From Paenibacillus barengoltzii NBRC 101215 (lineage in GTDB: Bacteria > Bacillota > Bacilli > Paenibacillales > Paenibacillaceae): 51,405 nt of DNA. This document shows, piece after piece, positions 47,352 through 51,405 of this stretch. The stretch's first letter is position 1, and every line of letters begins with the position of its first letter. Position numbers and translations under genes: made by a program. The notes under the pieces were generated by a model. It had not been told where the DNA came from. It was given only the letters and a program-made list of their open reading frames with translations, and ran no database searches. The stretch is from contig NZ_BILV01000005.1 of the NCBI RefSeq assembly GCF_004000745.1, positions 1 through 51,405 on the forward strand, read 5' to 3'.

Positions 47352-48295
47352 AACCATTTCTCCCGCAATTTGGTGCTTACATAATCGATCAACAGGACGA
47401 CCACGAGCGTGAACAAGATAATCATGCACGTCTTGTCATACTCTAGGAAGCCTAAGGTCACTTCGTAATAATGGCCGATCCCCCCGGCCCCGACGAGACC
47501 TAATACCGCCGCGGCGCGAACGTTAATTTCGAACGTGTACAACACGTACGAGATAAAATGGGCCTGAATCTGAGGCACAACGCCAAAGGCGATCCGTTGC
47601 ACGGGCGCAGCCCCGACGGCCGTCATCGCTTCCAGCGGCCCGCGGTCAATCGTCTCCAACGCTTCGTACGTCAGTTTGGCGATTAGACCAAACGAGAAGA
47701 CGCTTAGCGCCATGATGCCGGGCAGCGGGCCGAGTCCAAAGATGGCGACGAAAATGGCCGCCAGCAGCAGGTCCGGAATCGTCCGCACCAGGTTCAGCAA
47801 GAAGCGGACAGGCTGATAGATCCAGGCGCTGCGGCTGAGATTGGAGGCGCAGAGCAGCGCTACTGGTACAGCAAGGATTGCGCCAAACGTCGTGCCGATC
47901 AGCGCCATGCGGATCGTCTCCAGCATCGCCGGAACGATATTGTCGAAGTAGCTCCACTTCGGCGGGAACATCTCCCGCAGCAGATCGAGCATGTTTGGCG
48001 AGCCCTGGATCAGCTTGCCCCACGAAGTGTCCGTATCCACGGCGCTGCCCCACAGCAGGAGCAAGATGATCGCGGCGGTTAAATAATGCTTCAGCTTGCT
48101 GGGGGCTGCAGGGCGATGCTGCTTTAGACCAGCATGGCCGGACGGGCTAGTGCTTGGATTGGCGTTAAAATTAGCATCGGCGTTGCTGTTGATGTTAATG
48201 TTAGCACCCACGTTGGCGTCGGCGTCGGTTACGGCGTTGGCATTGGTATTAGCCTTAGCATCTGCATCGAAGCTAGGACGAGGGTTCATGTTCAT
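47348..48295 (-). CDS. phnE: Phosphonate/phosphite ABC transporter permease (first) with Asn/Ala/Asp-rich N-terminus
   Basis: The product is 315 residues from ATG 48295 (overlapping the phnC stop); TTG 48298 would give a 4-nt overlap. The first ~50 residues are Asn/Ala/Asp-rich with near-repeats of six bases (GAYGCY-type), then helix 1 (YLTAAIILLLLWGSAV). The core reads RTIPDLLLAAIFVAIFGLG and ETIDRGPLEAMTAVGAAPVQRIAFGVVPQIQAHFISYVLYTFEINVRAAAVLGLVGAGGIGHYYE. It is ~45 residues longer than its partner because of this tail. Confidence 0.92.
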   Translation of the reverse strand: MNMNPRPSFDADAKANTNANAVTDADANVGANININSNADANFNANPSTSPSGHAGLKQHRPAAPSKLKHYLTAAIILLLLWGSAVDTDTSWGKLIQGSPNMLDLLREMFPPKWSYFDNIVPAMLETIRMALIGTTFGAILAVPVALLCASNLSRSAWIYQPVRFLLNLVRTIPDLLLAAIFVAIFGLGPLPGIMALSVFSFGLIAKLTYEALETIDRGPLEAMTAVGAAPVQRIAFGVVPQIQAHFISYVLYTFEINVRAAAVLGLVGAGGIGHYYEVTLGFLEYDKTCMIILFTLVVVLLIDYVSTKLREKWL

Positions 48296-49095
48296 CAAGC
48301 CTGCGCCTCCAGCACCTGCGGCCCCGGAAGTCGACTGGCCAACAGCTCTTCGCGGTCGATTGCGCGACCGTAAATTTCGGCAAACCGCTCGTCCGTGGCT
48401 TCCCCCACAGGACCGTCGAAGACGACTTGCCCGGCACGGAGCCCGATGATGCGCGTCGCATAGCTGCGCGCCAAGTCGATAAAATGCAGGTTAACGATCG
48501 TCGTAATGCCCAGCTCGACGTTGATACGCTTCAAATCATCCATAACCTGCTTGGTCGTCAAAGGATCCAGGGAAGCCACGGGCTCGTCGGCGAGGATGAT
48601 TTTAGCCTCCTGCGCCAACACGCGAGCGATGGCCACCCGCTGCTGCTGCCCGCCGGAGAGCTGGTCGGCCCGGGCGTAGGCTTTTTCCACGATGTTTACG
48701 CGTTCCAGCGCTTGAAAGGCTAACTCTACATCGGCCTCCGGAAAACGGCCAAACAACGTACGAAGCGTGGAATGGTAGCCGACCCGGCCAGCCAGCACGT
48801 TGCGCAGTACGGAGGAGCGTTTCACGAGATTAAAGCTCTGAAAGATCATGCCGATGTCGCGGCGAATCATCCGGAGCGATTTGCCAGCGGCTTGCGTGAT
48901 CGATTTGCCGTCGATGAGAATGTCGCCTTCCGAGATGTCGTGCAGCCGGTTAATGGACCGTAGCAGCGTCGATTTGCCCGCACCGGACAAGCCCACGATC
49001 GCCACAAATTCACCGGGATCAATCTTTAGGTTAATTTGATCCAGACCTTTGGTGCCGTTCGGATACGTTTTGGTAACATTGCGCAGTTCTATCAC
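48295..49095 (-). CDS. phnC: Phosphonate/phosphite ABC transporter ATPase
   Basis: This 266-residue ABC ATPase starts GTG 49095 after AAAGGAG. Walker [10 protein letters not shown] (34-42), Q loop (MIFQSFNLV), signature LSGGQQQR, Walker [14 protein letters not shown] and H loop (VNLHFIDLA) are intact. It powers the two PhnE permeases. It lies downstream of phnD; overlap with phnE suggests coupled translation. Confidence 0.94.
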   Translation of the reverse strand: MIELRNVTKTYPNGTKGLDQINLKIDPGEFVAIVGLSGAGKSTLLRSINRLHDISEGDILIDGKSITQAAGKSLRMIRRDIGMIFQSFNLVKRSSVLRNVLAGRVGYHSTLRTLFGRFPEADVELAFQALERVNIVEKAYARADQLSGGQQQRVAIARVLAQEAKIILADEPVASLDPLTTKQVMDDLKRINVELGITTIVNLHFIDLARSYATRIIGLRAGQVVFDGPVGEATDERFAEIYGRAIDREELLASRLPGPQVLEAQA

Positions 49096-49138
49096 GTTTA
49101 GGCTCCTTTTTCACAAAAAATAATCAGGAAAAGTGCAC

Positions 49139-49172
49139 AGCCAGCCGGGAGCACACCGCGCTCCGACTGGCT
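49139..49172 (-). other. Hairpin between phnD and phnC
   Basis: On the minus strand, AGCCAGTCGGAGC pairs with GCTCCCGGCTGGCT. The tail is not a continuous U-tract (CACTTTTCC), so it may partially terminate or protect phnD mRNA, giving more binding protein than transporter. Confidence 0.55.
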
Positions 49173-49205
49173 TGAAGGAGGATTCGTCAAATTTCGCATC
49201 ATCGC

Positions 49206-50222
49206 CTATTCTGTCTTCACTTTCTCGTTATACTCGCGGACGATGTCGAACACGCTGTCGTTGGATTCGACATAGCCTTCATGCGTGTAGATATCCGCGA
49301 TGATTTGATGTCCTTCCGGATCTTTGCCGATTTCGATGAAGGCATCCTTTAGCTTCTGCACCCATTCGGCGTTCATATCGGAACGAACGGAGATCGTGTC
49401 GTTTGGAATCGGTTCCGTGTACGTCAGGACGCGGGTGTCTTCGAATACGGTAGGATAATCCTTCACCACAGTGTTCCGTGCATCCTGGAAGATCGCGGCG
49501 GCATCGACATCACCGTTCAGGACTGCGATTACGCCTTGGTCGTGACCTTTTACCGTGATCGGCTCGACGTCAGACAGCGGATCCAAACCAGCTTCTTGAA
49601 GCTTGGCAGCCGGCCAGACATAACCGGCAGAAGATGTGACGTTTTGGTAGGCGATTTTTTTGCCTTTCAGGTCTGCCACGGACTGGATGTCGGAATCTGT
49701 TTTGACGATAATCATCGCCTTGTAGAAATCTACCAGTTTATCCGTAGGCGCACCGGTCTCATCTTGTACTCCGTAACGTTGTGCTTGTAAAATCACCTCG
49801 GCCGCGCCTTTATCTTTGGCCAGCACGTAAGCGGTTGGAGGCAAGAAGCCGACATCCACTTGCTTGGAAGCCATCGCTTCAATAATCGTATTGTAGTCAG
49901 TCGACACGCTGACTTTAACCGGAATGCCCAGGCGATCGGACAGCAGCTGCTCCAGCGGTTTTGCTTTGGCTTCCAGCGTGTCGGCGTTTTGCGAAGGTAC
50001 GAATTGGACGGTTAACGTTTCTGGAACGTAGCCGGTATCTGCAGACGTGTCAGCCGCATTTGCGGATGCGTTGGATCCGGCACCGGAAGACGCGGCATTC
50101 GATTGACTGGACTCGGCCGATGCATTCCCGCTGGTGTTCGCCGGAGCGTTGTTACCACAGGCGCTCAGGATCACGGAGAATGTTAATAATAAAGGTAAAA
50201 CCAACTTACTAATCTTCTTCAA
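49206..50222 (-). CDS. phnD: Phosphonate/phosphite-binding lipoprotein
   Basis: This 338-residue protein starts TTG 50222, 7 nt after TGGAGGT; the open frame extends 22 codons upstream without a site. Signal (KLVLPLLLTFSVILSACG, lipobox SAC). A ~45-residue Asn/Ala/Ser-rich linker follows, then the binding domain (LTVQFVPSQNADTLEAKAKPLEQLLSDRLGIPVKVSVSTDYNTIIEAMASKQVDVGFLPPTAYVLA, LKGKKIAYQNVTSSAGYVWPAAKL). It delivers phosphonate or phosphite to PhnEE/PhnC. No catabolic phn genes are seen in the window. Confidence 0.94.
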   Translation of the reverse strand: MKKISKLVLPLLLTFSVILSACGNNAPANTSGNASAESSQSNAASSGAGSNASANAADTSADTGYVPETLTVQFVPSQNADTLEAKAKPLEQLLSDRLGIPVKVSVSTDYNTIIEAMASKQVDVGFLPPTAYVLAKDKGAAEVILQAQRYGVQDETGAPTDKLVDFYKAMIIVKTDSDIQSVADLKGKKIAYQNVTSSAGYVWPAAKLQEAGLDPLSDVEPITVKGHDQGVIAVLNGDVDAAAIFQDARNTVVKDYPTVFEDTRVLTYTEPIPNDTISVRSDMNAEWVQKLKDAFIEIGKDPEGHQIIADIYTHEGYVESNDSVFDIVREYNEKVKTE

Positions 50223-50405
50223 GCGTATGACCTCCACTATTCTCATTTTTTTAGGTTCGAGACTACTATAAAAGAGATTTATTAACACGCCGTCAGAGGA
50301 AAAGCGGAAGTATGTAAAATTCCTTTTCTTTCAGGAGTTTACAAACTTTGCGATCTTCGTTGCTAGAATGAGGAGGGGAATAAATAGGAATCCGAGGTGA
50401 AGGTG

Positions 50406-51405
50406 ATGGAGCAACATATGGAACGTGGAACCGGGGCGATCCCATCGGGACAGGAGGAAGTTCTCTGCAAAATCCTGGTCACCAGCGACATCCACGGCTT
50501 TATTTATCCAACAGATTATCGTTCGACGGCGGAACGTTCGCTGGGGCTGGCCAAGCTGGCTACGCTTATTCGACGAGAACGCACGCATACACCCGACTTG
50601 CTGCTGATTGATAACGGAGATGCGATTCAGGGGACACCACTGTGCACCTATCACGTCAAAAATCACCCCCACGGGGTTCATCCGTCCATCGCGGTGATGA
50701 ATCTATTGGAATATGACGCCGCAGTACCGGGGAACCACGAGTTTAATTACGGGCAAGCACTTCTGGGTAAGGCGATGAAGGATGCCCGCTTTCCGTGGCT
50801 GTCGGCGGGGATTTTGGCTGAGGAGTCGGGGGAGCCGGCGTTTGGCAAGCCTTATGTGGTAAAAACAACCCCGGAAGGCGTACGGATCGCTATCTTGGGT
50901 GTTACGACTCACTATATCCCGCATTGGGAGCATCCCCGGCATATCGAGGGTTGGGCGTTTCGGGATGCGCTTGAGACGGTGAAAACCTGGGTTCCCCGCA
51001 TCCGAGAAATAGAGCAGCCGGATTTGCTGGTGGTCAGCTATCACGGCGGGTTCGAGCGGGATTTGGCGACCGGCGTACCGACGGAACGGTTAACGGGTGA
51101 AAACCAAGGCTATGCCATGTGCCTGGGGGTGCCGGGCATCGACGTCTTGATCACGGGCCATCAGCATCGCATGCTCACGGGCGAGGTCGGCGGAGTCACG
51201 GTGATCCAGCCAGGAACGGGCGGACAAGCGTTGGGCCAAATCACCGTTCGCTTCAAGCGCGGAACTGACGGTCATTGGAGCATCCGCGAGAAAACGGCCG
51301 AGCTGCTCGTTCCCGATGCCGCCGTGGAGGCGGATGCCAAGGTGATGGAGCTCATACGGCCGCTGGAATCGGCTACACAGGCTTGGCTTGACCAGCCGAT
51401 CGGCC
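50406..51405 (+). CDS. Metallophosphatase, 5'-nucleotidase/cyclic phosphodiesterase type (3' end outside the window)
   Basis: Open from ATG 50406 (6 nt after GAGGTG) to the end of the window, ~333 residues and incomplete. Motifs of the two-metal phosphatase fold are visible in order: KILVTSDIHGFIYP, LLLIDNGDAIQGTPL, AVPGNHEFNYG, VVSYHGGF, DVLITGHQHRM. It resembles YfkN/CpdB/UshA-type enzymes that remove phosphate from nucleotides. No signal peptide is visible at its N-terminus, unusual for this type, suggesting a cytoplasmic role. It is divergent from phnD. Confidence 0.9.
   Translation, partial: MEQHMERGTGAIPSGQEEVLCKILVTSDIHGFIYPTDYRSTAERSLGLAKLATLIRRERTHTPDLLLIDNGDAIQGTPLCTYHVKNHPHGVHPSIAVMNLLEYDAAVPGNHEFNYGQALLGKAMKDARFPWLSAGILAEESGEPAFGKPYVVKTTPEGVRIAILGVTTHYIPHWEHPRHIEGWAFRDALETVKTWVPRIREIEQPDLLVVSYHGGFERDLATGVPTERLTGENQGYAMCLGVPGIDVLITGHQHRMLTGEVGGVTVIQPGTGGQALGQITVRFKRGTDGHWSIREKTAELLVPDAAVEADAKVMELIRPLESATQAWLDQPIG

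Noticed and set aside
50223..50405. Pho box for the phnD operon
   Set aside because: Only isolated TTTACA/TTAACA hexamers are seen, without the regular 4-6-nt-spaced direct repeats expected for PhoP.

Overview
The window looks like chromosomal DNA of a Paenibacillus-like member of the Bacillales. It has moderate to high GC, strong AGGAGG-type ribosome binding sites, frequent TTG and GTG starts, a T-box leader, sugar-type ABC permeases without a local ATPase, secreted proteins built on copper-amine-oxidase N-terminal repeats, an OhrR/Gpx pair and PadR/HAAS and VanRS-like regulators. No rRNA, tRNA, phage, insertion sequence or CRISPR locus was seen. The genus call is an inference from gene style, not from a marker gene.

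Layout. 1-7.5 kb: the end of a glycerate kinase, an intergenic block with three copies of an ~80-bp palindromic repeat, a luciferase-like monooxygenase, a guanylate-kinase-like protein, an NlpC/P60 wall hydrolase, a divergent seryl-tRNA synthetase behind a T-box, pyroglutamyl peptidase and a repeat-rich basic protein. 8-10 kb: agmatine deiminase and N-carbamoylputrescine amidase (agmatine to putrescine). 10-15.6 kb: a nucleotidyltransferase, an EamA transporter carrying a perfect 36-bp tandem duplication, a lipoprotein, and an aldo/keto reductase and MFS pump divergent from an HxlR regulator with a clear operator. 15.6-22 kb: an operon of VanRS-like two-component system, two sugar-type permeases, an HlyD-like adaptor and a solute-binding lipoprotein. 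22-26.4 kb: PadR/HAAS pair, GltS-like symporter, PlsC-type acyltransferase. 27.4-35.3 kb: a proline/glutamate catabolic region (malic enzyme, glutamate dehydrogenase, P5C dehydrogenase, proline dehydrogenase) with a divergent TyrR/RocR-like regulator. 35.4-38.7 kb: a YHYH protein, an unassigned permease and a nuclease-fold/winged-helix protein. 39.2-42.4 kb: a tightly coupled five-gene operon around a glutathionylspermidine-synthase-like ATP-grasp ligase. 42.5-46.3 kb: an MFS transporter, OhrR, a glutathione peroxidase and a second nuclease-fold/winged-helix protein. 46.5-50.2 kb: a phnDCEE phosphonate/phosphite importer. The 3' end cuts a metallophosphatase (5'-nucleotidase type).

Best candidates for something undescribed. 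(1) Two paralogous PD-(D/E)XK-like plus winged-helix proteins, at 38.0-38.7 and 45.6-46.3 kb. Each has a U-tracted hairpin directly before its ribosome binding site and a four-unit intergenic array with a period near 52 nt shortly downstream. The two arrays differ in sequence, and the second consists of hairpins whose arms change together. (2) The five-gene ATP-grasp operon. Its second gene encodes a membrane-anchored Ser/Gly-rich protein ending in Gly-Gly, resembling the enterobacterial YgiB/YgiC and YjfM/YjfC pairs, which suggests a ligase with its protein substrate. (3) An enhancer-binding-type regulator that has lost its sigma-54 contact loop, Walker B Asp and an arginine finger, next to promoters that look sigma-A dependent.

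Several intergenic stretches hold dispersed or tandem repeats: the palindromes at 0.7-1.1 and 22.0 kb, ten exact 20-nt units at 30.13-30.33 kb, a 66-nt element at 7.86 and 30.48 kb, and the two arrays above. All functional names rest on reading motifs and gene context; no database search was possible.
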